DNA of 64,000 nucleotides from Exiguobacterium antarcticum DSM 14480. Lineage in GTDB: Bacteria > Bacillota > Bacilli > Exiguobacteriales > Exiguobacteriaceae. Location: NCBI RefSeq assembly GCF_000685865.1, contig NZ_JMKS01000005.1, positions 558,001 through 622,000 on the forward strand. The letters are read 5' to 3'. The notes beneath the pieces were generated by a model. The model was not told the DNA's origin, did not search any database, and worked only from the letters and a program-made list of their open reading frames with translations. A program made the position numbers and the translations under genes. Below, in pieces: positions 7,120-16,880 of this stretch (the first letter of the stretch is position 1; each line of letters begins with the position of its first letter).

Positions 7120-8043
7120 TCACCCCATTTCAACCGGGACCGGGATGTCGTCAAGCAGATGCAGTAACAAATCAGCTTTCGTCGTTTTGATGCCGCCTTC
7201 AAGCGTCAGCATCAAACGGTGAGACAAGACATGCTTCGCCAAGTATTTGACGTCTTCCGGAATGATGAAATCGCGTCCGTTGAGGAAGGCATAACTTTGT
7301 GATGCCCGAAGTAAAGCAATCGCACCACGGGGACTGACCCCGACTTCGACGAGAGCATGGTGACGGGTTGCCTGGACGATCGACAATAGATAATCGAGTA
7401 CATCCTGAGACGCATGAACGCGCCGTGCTTCTTCCTGCCATGTAATCAAGTCGCCGCCCGTCGCGATACCAATAGCCTGTTTACGGACATTAGCCAATAC
7501 TTCGTTCAACAGTTGCCGTTCATGTTCAAGATTCGGATACCCGACTTCGATTGCCACCATAAAGCGGTCAAGCTGGGCGTCTGGAAGTGGGAACGTTCCG
7601 GCAGATTCAATCGGATTCTGCGTGGCAATGACAAAAAACGGAGCCGGCATCTGATAGGTCGTCCCGCCAATCGAGACTTGCCGCTCTTCCATCGCTTCAA
7701 GCAGAGCGGACTGGGTCCGCGGAACAGCCCGGTTGATTTCATCGATTAACACGACATTCGCAAACAGGGGACCCCGTTTGTTCTCAAATTCCTGTGTTTT
7801 CATGTTAAAGAAGTCGGAGCCGATGACGTCAGACGGCAGGAGATCAGCCGTGAACTGAATTCGGGAAAAGGCGCTGTCAAAACTGTTGGCGAGTGCCTTA
7901 GCGAGCATCGTCTTCCCGGTCCCCGGCACATCTTCAAGCAGAATATGCCCTTCGGCGATCAAGGCCGTTAAACACAAATCGATGACATCGGATTTCCCAA
8001 GATAAATCGTATTGAGCTGGTCTTTTAATTGGTGTAGTTTCAC
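7120..8043 (-). CDS. MoxR family AAA+ ATPase
   Basis: About 307 residues. Walker A is EDVPGTGKTMLAKAL (near residue 36-50) and Walker B VVLIDEINRA with the following R finger region; sensor 1 is FFVIATQNPIE. The C-terminal helical lid contains SPRGAIALLRASQSYAFL, a MoxR hallmark. MoxR proteins act as chaperone-like ATPases for assembling or activating envelope and metal-dependent proteins. The ATG at 8058 overlaps the GGAGGT ribosome site, so the GTG at 8043, seven bases after it, is the more credible start. First gene of the minus-strand run. An ISL3 element sits about 70 bp upstream of the start and may have displaced the native promoter. Confidence 0.9.
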   Translation of the reverse strand: MKLHQLKDQLNTIYLGKSDVIDLCLTALIAEGHILLEDVPGTGKTMLAKALANSFDSAFSRIQFTADLLPSDVIGSDFFNMKTQEFENKRGPLFANVVLIDEINRAVPRTQSALLEAMEERQVSIGGTTYQMPAPFFVIATQNPIESAGTFPLPDAQLDRFMVAIEVGYPNLEHERQLLNEVLANVRKQAIGIATGGDLITWQEEARRVHASQDVLDYLLSIVQATRHHALVEVGVSPRGAIALLRASQSYAFLNGRDFIIPEDVKYLAKHVLSHRLMLTLEGGIKTTKADLLLHLLDDIPVPVEMG

Positions 8044-8102
8044 TATGTACACCTCCATATCATGAAATGAAATTCAAACAGCTGTTTTGACAAAGATTTA
8101 GG

Positions 8103-8110
8103 AAGTAAAG
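8103..8110. repeat. Target-site duplication, left copy (AAGTAAAG)
   Basis: Eight bases AAGTAAAG directly outside the left inverted repeat of the ISL3 element, repeated identically at 9421-9428. An 8-bp duplication is standard for the ISL3 family and shows that this copy arrived by transposition and has not been rearranged since. Confidence 0.95.
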
Positions 8111-8135
8111 GGCTCATCACCATAAGGTGTGGTTG
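8111..8135 (+). repeat. ISL3 element left inverted repeat
   Basis: Begins GGCTCATCACCATAAGGTGT and ends GGTTG. It matches the reverse complement of 9396-9420 at 22 of 25 positions. Transposase binding and cleavage end. Confidence 0.93.
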
Positions 8136-8235
8136 ACACATAAAATCCATCGGATTTTAAATCGAACATAGAAAAAAAGCGAAAACCCCGGTATCGTAAT
8201 TGTTGTCTAGACAAACCACGATTGGAGTTTTCGCC

Positions 8236-9390
8236 TTGTCCCAACAGTTTATCAAATTAATTCTTCCGCTTCCAGCCCTTTTTCAAATCCAGATGTCGTC
8301 CGATGAAGAACCGCACGTATTTCCTGTCATTCCTGATACACATGAAATCCCTTGTCCGCTATGCGAAAAAAAGACCATCCTGCATTCGAAAAAACGTCGT
8401 CGTTTTCGACACGGTCATGCGTGGGGAGTCGGTGCCTTGTGGATCGAACTGGATGTCCCACGTCAAAGATGCCTCTCTTGTGATTTGACGTTCGTATATG
8501 ACTACGGTCTCGGACTCGTCCGTACTTCTACCGAAGTGTTCCGAAAAGGCATCACAGAACGGTGCCATGGCCGGACAATTTCAGATGTTGCGCATGAATA
8601 TGAACTTCCTTATACGACTGTGGAACGGTGGTTTTATCAGTACGCTTCAGTGGATACAGTGGGACAGGCGACACACATCCTCGTCGATGAGTTCGCCACG
8701 AGAAAAGGACACCACTATGCGACGATCGTTCTTGATGCCAAGACTGGACGTCTTCTGTCTATCGTCCCGGGCCGGGACGTATCGGCGATTACGGCTGCGC
8801 TTCAAGGTGTACTGGGAGATGTTCGTTCTGTCGTCAGTGATTTTGCACCTGCGATGGCGAAGGCAACTACTCGTGTCTTCCCGAATGCAGCGCATGTGCT
8901 GGATCGTTTTCATCTCATCCAGTTCTTTACGGATGCTCTTCGCCGCCGGCGTCGTTTTTTGAACGAGGCAAGACGCCATCATCATGTTCGTGTGATTGAT
9001 CGTGCTCTCGCTTGTCGTCCGGAAGCATTGGCTCTTGAAGATCGAGAGGTCGCCCATTCTTGTATTCTAGAAGACTCGTTTACCCGGGATCTTTATCAAG
9101 GACTCCAACATATTCGATATGTGTTGAAAGCAACGTGCGACGGGCAGGCATGCCGAAGACTGAAAGACTGGCTGGAACGTTATCAATTTCATCCATGCGG
9201 ACCTCTTGCGAAAATCGCGAAAGCGATTCGTGGCCGTGAAGAAGCGATGCGTCAAACCATTGTATCGACACTATCGAATGGGAAAATGGAAGGGACGAAC
9301 AATAAGATTAAGCTCATTAAACGTCGTGGTTATGGCTACCGAAACCTCGAACGATTCTTTTTGAGATTGCGCCTTGAGCTTGGTCGTTAA
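8236..9390 (+). CDS. ISL3 family transposase
   Basis: About 384 residues of a DDE-type transposase. The N-terminal zinc-ribbon has CPLCEKK near residue 40 and CLSCDLTFVYDY near 80; a helix-turn-helix-like region follows (ISDVAHEYELPYTTVERW). The catalytic core shows HILVDEFATRKGHHYATIV (first Asp), VVSDFAPAMAKATTRVFPNA (second Asp) followed by VLDRFHLIQ, and the last acidic residue in SNGKMEGTNNKIKLIKRRGYGY. This is the typical DDE_Tnp_ISL3 layout. The start is placed at TTG 8236, eight bases after GGAG; an upstream TTG at 8200 has no ribosome site. The frame is uninterrupted. Confidence 0.93.
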   Translation: MSQQFIKLILPLPALFQIQMSSDEEPHVFPVIPDTHEIPCPLCEKKTILHSKKRRRFRHGHAWGVGALWIELDVPRQRCLSCDLTFVYDYGLGLVRTSTEVFRKGITERCHGRTISDVAHEYELPYTTVERWFYQYASVDTVGQATHILVDEFATRKGHHYATIVLDAKTGRLLSIVPGRDVSAITAALQGVLGDVRSVVSDFAPAMAKATTRVFPNAAHVLDRFHLIQFFTDALRRRRRFLNEARRHHHVRVIDRALACRPEALALEDREVAHSCILEDSFTRDLYQGLQHIRYVLKATCDGQACRRLKDWLERYQFHPCGPLAKIAKAIRGREEAMRQTIVSTLSNGKMEGTNNKIKLIKRRGYGYRNLERFFLRLRLELGR

Positions 9391-9395
9391 AATAG

Positions 9396-9420
9396 CAACC
9401 ACGTGTTATGGTGATGAGCC
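9396..9420 (-). repeat. ISL3 element right inverted repeat
   Basis: Reverse complement begins GGCTCATCACCATAACACGT and ends GGTTG, matching the left repeat at 22 of 25 positions. It starts five bases after the transposase stop codon. Confidence 0.93.
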
Positions 9421-9428
9421 AAGTAAAG
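9421..9428. repeat. Target-site duplication, right copy (AAGTAAAG)
   Basis: AAGTAAAG directly outside the right inverted repeat, identical to 8103-8110. Confidence 0.95.
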
Positions 9429-9585
9429 TAACTTAAGGGAAAAATACCCAATAATATTAACTGAATTTTAGCACAAATCGAAAGCGAGAAAAAACTATTT
9501 TCTGATTCACGATAAAATGCTGGACGGTTACTGACCGAAAGGGAAGGGTACATAAGTAAAAGAATGAATAAGGGAGGCAGTTTTC

Positions 9586-10200
9586 ATGAAACTGATTATT
9601 TTCGGAGCGACCGGACAAACTGGGCAGGAGTTGGTCAAACAGGCAATTGCCCACGGACATACGGTGACGGCATTCGTCCGCAATCCAAGTAAACTTGAGT
9701 TGACGGACGAGAAACTGCATGTAATTGAAGGAGACGTACTTAACCAAGACGCAGTGAATCAAGCGATGCAGGGACAAGAGGCAGTATTGACGGCCCTTGG
9801 GACCGAGAGTCTGGCATACAGCGGGTTTTTAGAACGGAGTCTCTTGCGAATCGTCAACGCGATGAAGGTGAACGGAGTCGAACGAATCGGCTACGTCGCT
9901 TCGGCTGGTGTCGATCAGGAACTGCCAGGAGCTCAAGGGTTACTTGCACAACAGATTCTTAAAAATCCCTTAAAGGATCACCGGCAGGCGATTGAACTGT
10001 TGAAGCAGGCGGACATCGCCTATACGGTCGCCCGACCGCTACGTCTCATGAACGGTCCGTTGACGGGTTTGTATCGACAAGCGGATATCGGTGTACCCGA
10101 ACAAGCAAAACAAATCAATCGGGCCGATGTTGCCCACTTTTTACTCGAAGCAATCGAGCAGGAGGAATATGTGAAAAGCAGCATCGGACTTGCCGAATAA
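9586..10200 (+). CDS. NAD(P)-binding oxidoreductase, NmrA/BLVRB-like
   Basis: 204 residues of an atypical short-chain dehydrogenase fold. The nucleotide-binding glycine motif GATGQTGQEL lies at residues 6-15, FVRNPSKL marks the NADP-preferring arginine after strand two, and SAGVD follows strand five. The usual YxxxK catalytic pair of classical SDRs is not evident, as in NmrA-like and flavin-reductase-like members. These proteins reduce flavins or quinones or act as redox sensors; the substrate cannot be named here. A strong AGGGAGGC precedes the ATG. Monocistronic, ending in a terminator shared with the convergent amylase gene. Confidence 0.82.
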   Translation: MKLIIFGATGQTGQELVKQAIAHGHTVTAFVRNPSKLELTDEKLHVIEGDVLNQDAVNQAMQGQEAVLTALGTESLAYSGFLERSLLRIVNAMKVNGVERIGYVASAGVDQELPGAQGLLAQQILKNPLKDHRQAIELLKQADIAYTVARPLRLMNGPLTGLYRQADIGVPEQAKQINRADVAHFLLEAIEQEEYVKSSIGLAE

Positions 10201-10213
10201 TCGATCGAAAGCG

Positions 10214-10262
10214 AAAAGCCGATTTTCAAGGACACCGTGAAGGTCCTGAGAAATCGGCTTTT
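10214..10262. terminator. Bidirectional terminator between oxidoreductase and amylase genes
   Basis: AAAGCCGATTT pairs with AAATCGGCTTT, and an inner AGGACACC/GGTCCT stem closes the loop. T-runs occur on the exit side of both strands, so it can serve both convergent genes. Confidence 0.85.
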
Positions 10263-10269
10263 GTTGTGC

Positions 10270-11850
<1,581 letters not shown>

Positions 11851-11852
11851 TT

Positions 11853-11861
11853 AGTATAGCA
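11853..11861 (-). promoter_or_regulatory. Extended -10 promoter box of the amylase gene
   Basis: TGCTATACT on the minus strand is an extended -10 (TGnTATACT). No good -35 is found at 16-18 bases, which is common when TGn is present. Confidence 0.6.
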
Positions 11862-12079
11862 AGTCAAAACAATTGCTGTATCATCCGCTTCGATTATTTG
11901 CGAATGTCTTATTTTCGTGACTTTTGGACCTAGAATATTTTTTGGCAGGAACAATTGTCAGTCTATTGATTGGATATGAAAAAAAAAACAGGACCTTCCG
12001 ACTCTTGAACAATAAGGTGAATTCTGATTCAGTTTGACACTGTGAATTTTAAGGTCTTTTGTCCAGCTTCTCAGATGCG

Positions 12080-12106
12080 AAAGGAGGTGTGAAAATGAGG
12101 AGGTAA
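12080..12106 (+). other. Three-codon mini-ORF (Met-Arg-Arg) with full Shine-Dalgarno
   Basis: In the 334-bp gap between amylase and nuclease starts, AAAGGAGGTG (12080-12089) is followed after five bases by ATG AGG AGG TAA (12095-12106). The nuclease ATG is 40 bases further on with its own AAGGGGGA. The rest of the gap holds the amylase promoter region and an A-tract (about 11980-11990) but no other gene. It may be a leader peptide or chance. Confidence 0.35.
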
Positions 12107-12145
12107 GACCAGCACGTACATATGTAACCAAGGGGGAAACACAGT

Positions 12146-12967
12146 ATGAATTGGAAGTCGAAAATCAGCGGGGCGCTTGTCGCGGCACTTGCACTTGGGT
12201 CAATTTCGTTTACACCAGTCATCGCTAAAACAGCACCAACTCAAATCGTTGCCGGACCTCAGCAGGTCACGTCACAATCCACAATCGATGCGTATTATCT
12301 AACGGCATCCGGAAAAAGTGGAGCAACGTTAAAAGCAGCATTACACGATATCATCGATAACCATACACAGGTGTCATATGATACGGTCTGGACGGCACTG
12401 AAAGAAACCGATCAAGATCCAAATAATGCGAATAACGTCATCGAACTCTATACCGGTAAATCGATTGCCAAGAGCAGTAACGGCGGGAACGTCGGTCAAT
12501 GGAACCGCGAGCACGTCTGGGCAAAGTCGCACGGTGATTTTGGAACAAGTAACGGACCAGGGACAGACCTGCACCATCTCCGGGCTGAGGATGTCGTCGT
12601 CAACAGTGCACGGGGAAATCTTGACTTTGATAACGGTGGAACGAAGTATGCCGGTTGTGACTGTTACCGCGACGGCGATTCATGGGAACCTCCGACACGT
12701 GTTAAAGGAGATATCGCACGAATGATCTTCTATATGGCAGTCCGGTATGAGGGTGGCGGTGAAATTGATTTAGAAGCATCAGAAAACGTCAGCAACGGTG
12801 CGAACCCGCTTCATGGTAAGTTATCAACGCTAAAAGCGTGGAACAAGTTAGACCCGGTCGATGCGACTGAAATCAGACGGAACGACATCATCTTTGAAAA
12901 ATGGCAAAAAAACCGGAATCCATTCATTGATCATCCGGAGTACGTGACAGCAATTTGGGGAAATTGA
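12146..12967 (+). CDS. Secreted endonuclease I family nuclease
   Basis: 273 residues with a Sec signal peptide (positive MNWKSK start, hydrophobic 10-25, AKTA near 27-30). The Endonuclease_1 domain has its two hallmark blocks: WNREHVWAKSHGDF (catalytic His of the beta-beta-alpha-metal fold) and GTDLHHLRAEDVVVNSARGN. Family members, including Bacillus secreted RNase Bsn and YurI and bacterial endonuclease I, cleave RNA and/or DNA outside the cell, usually with Mg2+. A DCYRDGD segment holds a CxC pair (GCDCY). Monocistronic, with a strong ribosome site and a terminator behind it. Likely a nutrient-scavenging nuclease like the neighbouring amylase. Confidence 0.92.
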   Translation: MNWKSKISGALVAALALGSISFTPVIAKTAPTQIVAGPQQVTSQSTIDAYYLTASGKSGATLKAALHDIIDNHTQVSYDTVWTALKETDQDPNNANNVIELYTGKSIAKSSNGGNVGQWNREHVWAKSHGDFGTSNGPGTDLHHLRAEDVVVNSARGNLDFDNGGTKYAGCDCYRDGDSWEPPTRVKGDIARMIFYMAVRYEGGGEIDLEASENVSNGANPLHGKLSTLKAWNKLDPVDATEIRRNDIIFEKWQKNRNPFIDHPEYVTAIWGN

Positions 12968-12985
12968 TGTGACATAAAGCAGTAT

Positions 12986-13023
12986 GAGGTACATTCCGAC
13001 TTGCATCGGGTGTGCCTCTTTTG
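12986..13023 (+). terminator. Terminator of the secreted nuclease gene
   Basis: GAGGTACA and CCGA pair with TCGG and TGTGCCTC around a short loop, followed by TTTTG. Confidence 0.75.
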
Positions 13024-13154
13024 TCGCTGAAAAAGACAGGGACGAGGAGCATGATATGGAAAAACCGGTGAAACCTTTATCTTAAGCAGACGTAATGAAA
13101 GAAGTAACAAAACCTACGTTTAAATGGAGAATCACTGAGAGGGACATAATTACT

Positions 13155-13739
13155 ATGAAACCAATAAAACATACTGTACGACGTTTTTATAAGATTGGAC
13201 TGGGTATGATCACGATGCTTGTCATCTTTTGGTTTAGTATCGGACTGTTCGTCGCAAAGGGCGAACGACCGTTAGCAAACGGAAAGTTTCCCTACGTAAT
13301 TGTACTGGGAGCCGGTGTCAAAGGAGAAACACCATCCTTGATCTTAAAGTATCGAATTGAGGCAGCAGCCCGGTACGGGAAACAGTTTCCGGAAACGACT
13401 TTCATTTTAAGTGGCGGACAAGGAAAAGGGGAGGCGATCACGGAGGCGGAAGCGATGCGTCGAGGTATGAGGGCAGCAGGCATTGCTGCGGATCGATTAT
13501 TACTTGAAGATCAATCGACATCAACTACTGAAAATCTGGCGTTCTCGAAACGGCTTTTACCGGACAGCGAAAATCAGGTTTCGATTGTTACATCAGACTT
13601 TCACCTGTACAGAGCACGAAAAGAGGCGGAGCAGTTGAACCTACGGTCAGACGCGATTCCGGCTGAAACGCCACTTTCCGGTGTATTACGGTACGGGATG
13701 CGCGAGCGTGTCGCCATCATCGTAAAATATTTACAATAA
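13155..13739 (+). CDS. DUF218 / YdcF-like membrane-anchored protein
   Basis: About 194 residues. One N-terminal membrane anchor (about 15-37) places the DUF218 domain outside the membrane. Conserved DUF218 positions are visible: VILGAGVKGETPSLILKYRIE, FILSGGQGKGEAITEAEAM, LEDQSTSTTEN and VTSDFHLYRARKEA. SanA, ElyC and YdcF are relatives linked to envelope polymer metabolism; the reaction is not established. The ATG at 13155 follows GAGAGGGAC at acceptable spacing and starts a normal-length protein; a frame extension to 13095 lacks a ribosome site. Confidence 0.85.
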   Translation: MKPIKHTVRRFYKIGLGMITMLVIFWFSIGLFVAKGERPLANGKFPYVIVLGAGVKGETPSLILKYRIEAAARYGKQFPETTFILSGGQGKGEAITEAEAMRRGMRAAGIAADRLLLEDQSTSTTENLAFSKRLLPDSENQVSIVTSDFHLYRARKEAEQLNLRSDAIPAETPLSGVLRYGMRERVAIIVKYLQ

Positions 13740-13768
13740 AAAACACCTTCACGCATGCATGAAGGTGT
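13735..13768 (-). terminator. Terminator of the YtxH-like gene
   Basis: ACACCTTCA/TGAAGGTGT with an eight-base loop; on the minus strand it is followed by a run of six T. It lies between convergent genes, so it may also help the DUF218 gene. Confidence 0.8.
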
Positions 13769-13775
13769 CATCTGC

Positions 13776-14303
13776 TTATTTGTTCTGTTGTGAACCGTTT
13801 GATGAATCATTTTTTGGTTGATGTTCAGCAGGTGCTTCTTCATTTCCAAGCGCAACGTCTTTTGCTTCGACAACCTTGTTGGAAATCGAGTTGAGATCAC
13901 CTTTTGCTTCGTTTACCGTATCTTTTACAGATGAAGCATCGGTTTTTACCGTCTCAAGTTCGGTGTTGACTTTATCGTAGACGTTTTGAACGTCTGATGC
14001 GACTTCTTGAATGATACTTGACGCACTTTTGACTTGGTTGATGACTTGTGACGCTTTACCTGACGGATCTTCTTTGATGGTAGAGGCGAGTGTTGAGACA
14101 GAATCTTTTGCCCCACGAAGACTTTGTTTCGTATTTTGACGACTAGATGAGCTCAGTAATGTCAGGAGACCGCCTATAGCTGCTCCAAGCAACATTCCTG
14201 TAAGTAAGCTGACCTGACGACCAGATGAAGTTTCCTGATCGAACTGGCGATTTGGATGTTCAGCGTGCACGGCATGTGGATCGTTTGGTAAATTTGGTTG
14301 CAT
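13776..14303 (-). CDS. YtxH-like general stress family protein
   Basis: 175 residues from ATG 14303, which follows AAGGGAG; the longer frame to 14363 has no ribosome site. A hydrophobic glycine-rich segment (LLTGMLLGAAIGGLLTLLSS, about 33-52) is the YtxH signature. The remainder is a long amphipathic region rich in K, E, S, V and D with a heptad pattern (about 60-150), likely coiled coil or apolipoprotein-like, and a polar tail ending GSQQNK. Relatives are membrane-anchored stress or desiccation proteins of unknown mechanism, often under SigB. Monocistronic. Confidence 0.75.
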   Translation of the reverse strand: MQPNLPNDPHAVHAEHPNRQFDQETSSGRQVSLLTGMLLGAAIGGLLTLLSSSSRQNTKQSLRGAKDSVSTLASTIKEDPSGKASQVINQVKSASSIIQEVASDVQNVYDKVNTELETVKTDASSVKDTVNEAKGDLNSISNKVVEAKDVALGNEEAPAEHQPKNDSSNGSQQNK

Positions 14304-14435
14304 GAATAGACACTCCCTTAAGATATTATTTGACCATGATATTGATATACCCTTATCTGACAAGTGGAAACATGCATTTTTAATACAACAAAAAGACCAT
14401 CCGATGATATGATGGTCTGAGACGGTCCAATAGTC

Positions 14436-14606
14436 TTACGGTCGAGGCTCGTCTTTATGTTTTTCAGTCAGTTTACGGTTGATTTCATCGTAGTCGATTT
14501 CGATGTCATCCTTATTGCCTTTATAGCCGTAGCCTTTTGAAATCACGAGAATTGAAGCGACCAAGACGAAAACGATGATTAGAATGGAGATGACATACAG
14601 CCACAT
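14436..14606 (-). CDS. YtzI-like small membrane protein
   Basis: 56 residues, missed by length cut-offs. ATG 14606 follows AAAGGGGG. One membrane helix (about 4-22: VISILIIVFVLVASILVIS) is followed by KGYGYKG and a charged tail. The helix-then-SKxYxYK arrangement resembles B. subtilis YtzI. Function unknown. It is divergent from the receiver-phosphatase gene and independent of the YtxH-like gene. Confidence 0.7.
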   Translation of the reverse strand: MWLYVISILIIVFVLVASILVISKGYGYKGNKDDIEIDYDEINRKLTEKHKDEPRP

Positions 14607-14730
14607 GATCCATTCCCCCTTTCATTCTTCTTTAGTATGACGGAAAAAGAGCCGTCCGTCTAAACGAAAATGTAAATTATGTGCTAAACTATTTTAAAAT
14701 GAATATGTTGATGGAACGAGGTGAGACGAC

Positions 14731-15834
14731 ATGAGTATATTAGTCGTAGATGACGAATTTACGAATTTGATGATTTTGGAACGGTTGCTTGAAAATGAAG
14801 GATATGATGTGGTCAAAGCGATGAGTGGTGAAGAAGCGATGGAGTTAATGGAAGATCCGTTGTTCATCGAAACGCTTGACGTCGTATTACTGGATGTCGA
14901 GATGCCGGGAATCAGTGGAATCGATGCGACACGTTTGATTCGTAAGCGGTTTGGGTTAGATGAACTGCCGATTGTCATCGTGTCAGGACGATCGAATGAA
15001 GAGGATATTGCCGATGGACTGGACGCTGGGGCATCCGACTATACGACAAAACCGATTCGGAAAACAGAATTGCTTGCACGTGTCCGCAACGCGATGTCGC
15101 TCAAACAAGCGATTGATGCGCGGAAACGGTATGAAAAAGTCTTGCAGGAAGACTTTGACTTGGCACAAAAACTACAACAAAGTGTTTTAAGTGCCAATAT
15201 CGAGGACGAAGACATCCGGATCATGGCAACGTACATTCCCTCTAAGAAATTAGCGGGAGACATGTATGCCTGGTACCGAATCTCACCACAAAAATACGGC
15301 ATCATCTTGTTTGACGTGATGGGGCATGGTGTGTCGTCTGCCCTAATCACGATGGGAATGAGCTCGATTTTATTTGAACTCGTCCACCGGATTGGTGATC
15401 CGGCAAAGGTGCTCGAGGAATTAAATAAACAAATGAGCCGCCTGTTTCCGGGAGATGAAACAGAGATTTATTTTACAGCTGTCTATCTGTATATCGAACT
15501 AGACAAGATGAAGCTCAGTTATGCCAATGCCGGACATCCACCAGGATTGTTGCGGATGGGGAATCAAATCATTGCCCTTGAAAATACGGGACTGCCGGTC
15601 GGGATGTTTGAAGATTCCGAATACACGAGTCAGACGATTGATCTTGTTTCGCCTGGGTGTGTCTACTTGTATACCGATGGATTCATGGAGTTGTACAGCA
15701 AAGGGATTGACGAAGGAATCAATGCGATTCGTGAATTGATTCATGAGCAAGGACCGGGCATTCACCAACTGATTCAACCGGATCAAAGCGATGATGCCGA
15801 CGACTTATGTCTCGTTACCATTGAAATCAATTGA
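14731..15834 (+). CDS. Response regulator with SpoIIE/RsbU-type PP2C phosphatase domain
   Basis: 367 residues. A receiver domain (1-120) has acidic D7/D8, phospho-acceptor D55 (VVLLDVEMPG) and K107 (TTKP). A linker coiled coil (125-150) leads to a PP2C_SIG domain with metal-binding Asp in KKLAGDMYAW (D177) and LFDVMGHGVSSAL (D195), NAGHPPGLL, YLYTDGFME and a C-terminal DDADDLCLV. Such proteins dephosphorylate an anti-anti-sigma factor of the RsbV type, releasing SigB when the receiver is phosphorylated. A GAGGTGAGA ribosome site precedes the start. The sensor kinase and rsb genes are not in the window. Monocistronic, closed by a terminator. Confidence 0.9.
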   Translation: MSILVVDDEFTNLMILERLLENEGYDVVKAMSGEEAMELMEDPLFIETLDVVLLDVEMPGISGIDATRLIRKRFGLDELPIVIVSGRSNEEDIADGLDAGASDYTTKPIRKTELLARVRNAMSLKQAIDARKRYEKVLQEDFDLAQKLQQSVLSANIEDEDIRIMATYIPSKKLAGDMYAWYRISPQKYGIILFDVMGHGVSSALITMGMSSILFELVHRIGDPAKVLEELNKQMSRLFPGDETEIYFTAVYLYIELDKMKLSYANAGHPPGLLRMGNQIIALENTGLPVGMFEDSEYTSQTIDLVSPGCVYLYTDGFMELYSKGIDEGINAIRELIHEQGPGIHQLIQPDQSDDADDLCLVTIEIN

Positions 15835-15838
15835 ACAA

Positions 15839-15931
15839 CAAAAAACCACTCACCTTTGCGAGACGTTTAGATTAAAAAAGATGGCACATCTTTTTCCGCT
15901 AACGTACGTAAAAGTGAGTGGTTTTTTGTTT
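15839..15931. terminator. Long-loop bidirectional terminator
   Basis: AAAAACCACTCAC pairs with GTGAGTGGTTTTT across roughly 60 bases that contain a second small stem (GATG/CATC with A and T tracts). T-runs on both exit sides serve the convergent phosphatase and CorA genes. Confidence 0.75.
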
Positions 15932-15944
15932 TACTGGAGTTTTT

Positions 15945-16880
15945 CTAGAAAAATCGACGACGCCATAAAATAAAGGCAGCTAGTCCCGAGAAGAAAATCA
16001 TCATTCCGAAGACAATCCAGAAGCCGATGACTTCCCCTTCCCAGGGGACGTGAACATTCATTCCGAACATCCCGGAAATCATCGTCGGAATCGAGATGAC
16101 GATCGTGATCGACGCGAGAAACTTCATGACGAAGTTGACATTGTTTGAGATGACAGAACCAAATGTGTCCATCGTCGAACTGATGATATCTTTATAGATT
16201 TGGGCCATCTCCATCGCCTGACGGTGTTCGACGAAAACATCCTCGAGCAAGTCTTCATCATCTTCATGTTTTTCGAGACTGGGTGTTTTGATGATGCGGT
16301 CGAGAACACCATCGTTCGATTTTAAGGATGTCATGAAATAGACAAGTGATTTTTGTAAGTTCATCAGTTGGAAGATTTCTTGATTTCGCATCGAACGTTG
16401 TAATTCTTCTTCGAGTTCATCCATCCGGCGGTCGATTTGCCGCAGGAAACGAAGATAGGACGAACTGACTTTATATAAGATTTGGAAGACGAATCGCGAA
16501 CGGTAATTCGTCCGGAAAGCGCGGAGCTTTCCGCTTGAGAACAATGTCAATACATCGAGCTGTTGCGAACAGACGGTGATGAAATGTCTCGAAGTTACGA
16601 TGATACCAAGTGGGATCGTATTGTAACGCCGTCCGGACGATTCTTCTTCAATATAGGGTACATCGACGATCATCAATAACCCTTCATCATCTTTCTCGAA
16701 ACGAGGTTTTTCCTCGACATCCAGAGGATCATAAATGAAATCCTCAGGAATTTTTGTAGCAGCGATGACTTGGTCAGCTTCGTCTTTTGTCGGATTGACA
16801 AGATGAATCCAAGAACCTTTCGTGAATTCTTGAATCTCGTTGACTGCCCCCGTCACATCACTTCGATAAATCGTCAACAT
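15945..16880 (-). CDS. CorA-family divalent cation transporter
   Basis: 311 residues. A large soluble N-terminal domain and a long helix lead to two C-terminal membrane helices. The pore signature GMN is present after the first of them (MISGMFGMNVHVPWEGE), and the protein ends in a basic WRRRFF tail. CorA proteins form pentameric Mg2+ or Co2+ channels in the cytoplasmic membrane; some relatives with the same motif export Zn2+. AGGAGGGATAG precedes the ATG. Monocistronic between two convergent and divergent signalling genes. Confidence 0.9.
   Translation of the reverse strand: MLTIYRSDVTGAVNEIQEFTKGSWIHLVNPTKDEADQVIAATKIPEDFIYDPLDVEEKPRFEKDDEGLLMIVDVPYIEEESSGRRYNTIPLGIIVTSRHFITVCSQQLDVLTLFSSGKLRAFRTNYRSRFVFQILYKVSSSYLRFLRQIDRRMDELEEELQRSMRNQEIFQLMNLQKSLVYFMTSLKSNDGVLDRIIKTPSLEKHEDDEDLLEDVFVEHRQAMEMAQIYKDIISSTMDTFGSVISNNVNFVMKFLASITIVISIPTMISGMFGMNVHVPWEGEVIGFWIVFGMMIFFSGLAAFILWRRRFF

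Larger units (their letters stand above)
8111..9420 (+). mobile_element. Complete ISL3-family insertion sequence
   Basis: 1,310 bp bounded by 25-bp terminal inverted repeats (8111-8135 and 9396-9420). Both begin GGCTCATCACCATAA and end GTGGTTG or close to it, with about three mismatches. Identical 8-bp direct repeats AAGTAAAG flank it. One transposase gene fills the interior. The perfect target duplication and intact reading frame point to a recent and probably still mobile insertion. It lies between moxR (reading left) and an NAD(P)-binding oxidoreductase gene (reading right). Confidence 0.95.

Noticed and set aside
8498-8962. 154-residue frame inside the ISL3 transposase
   Set aside because: Alternative frame of the transposase with basic, low-complexity product and no ribosome site.
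13051-13085. Short frames with GAGGAG upstream, encoding six to nine residues
   Set aside because: Too short, no recognisable product, and they lie just after a terminator; probably chance or a gene remnant.
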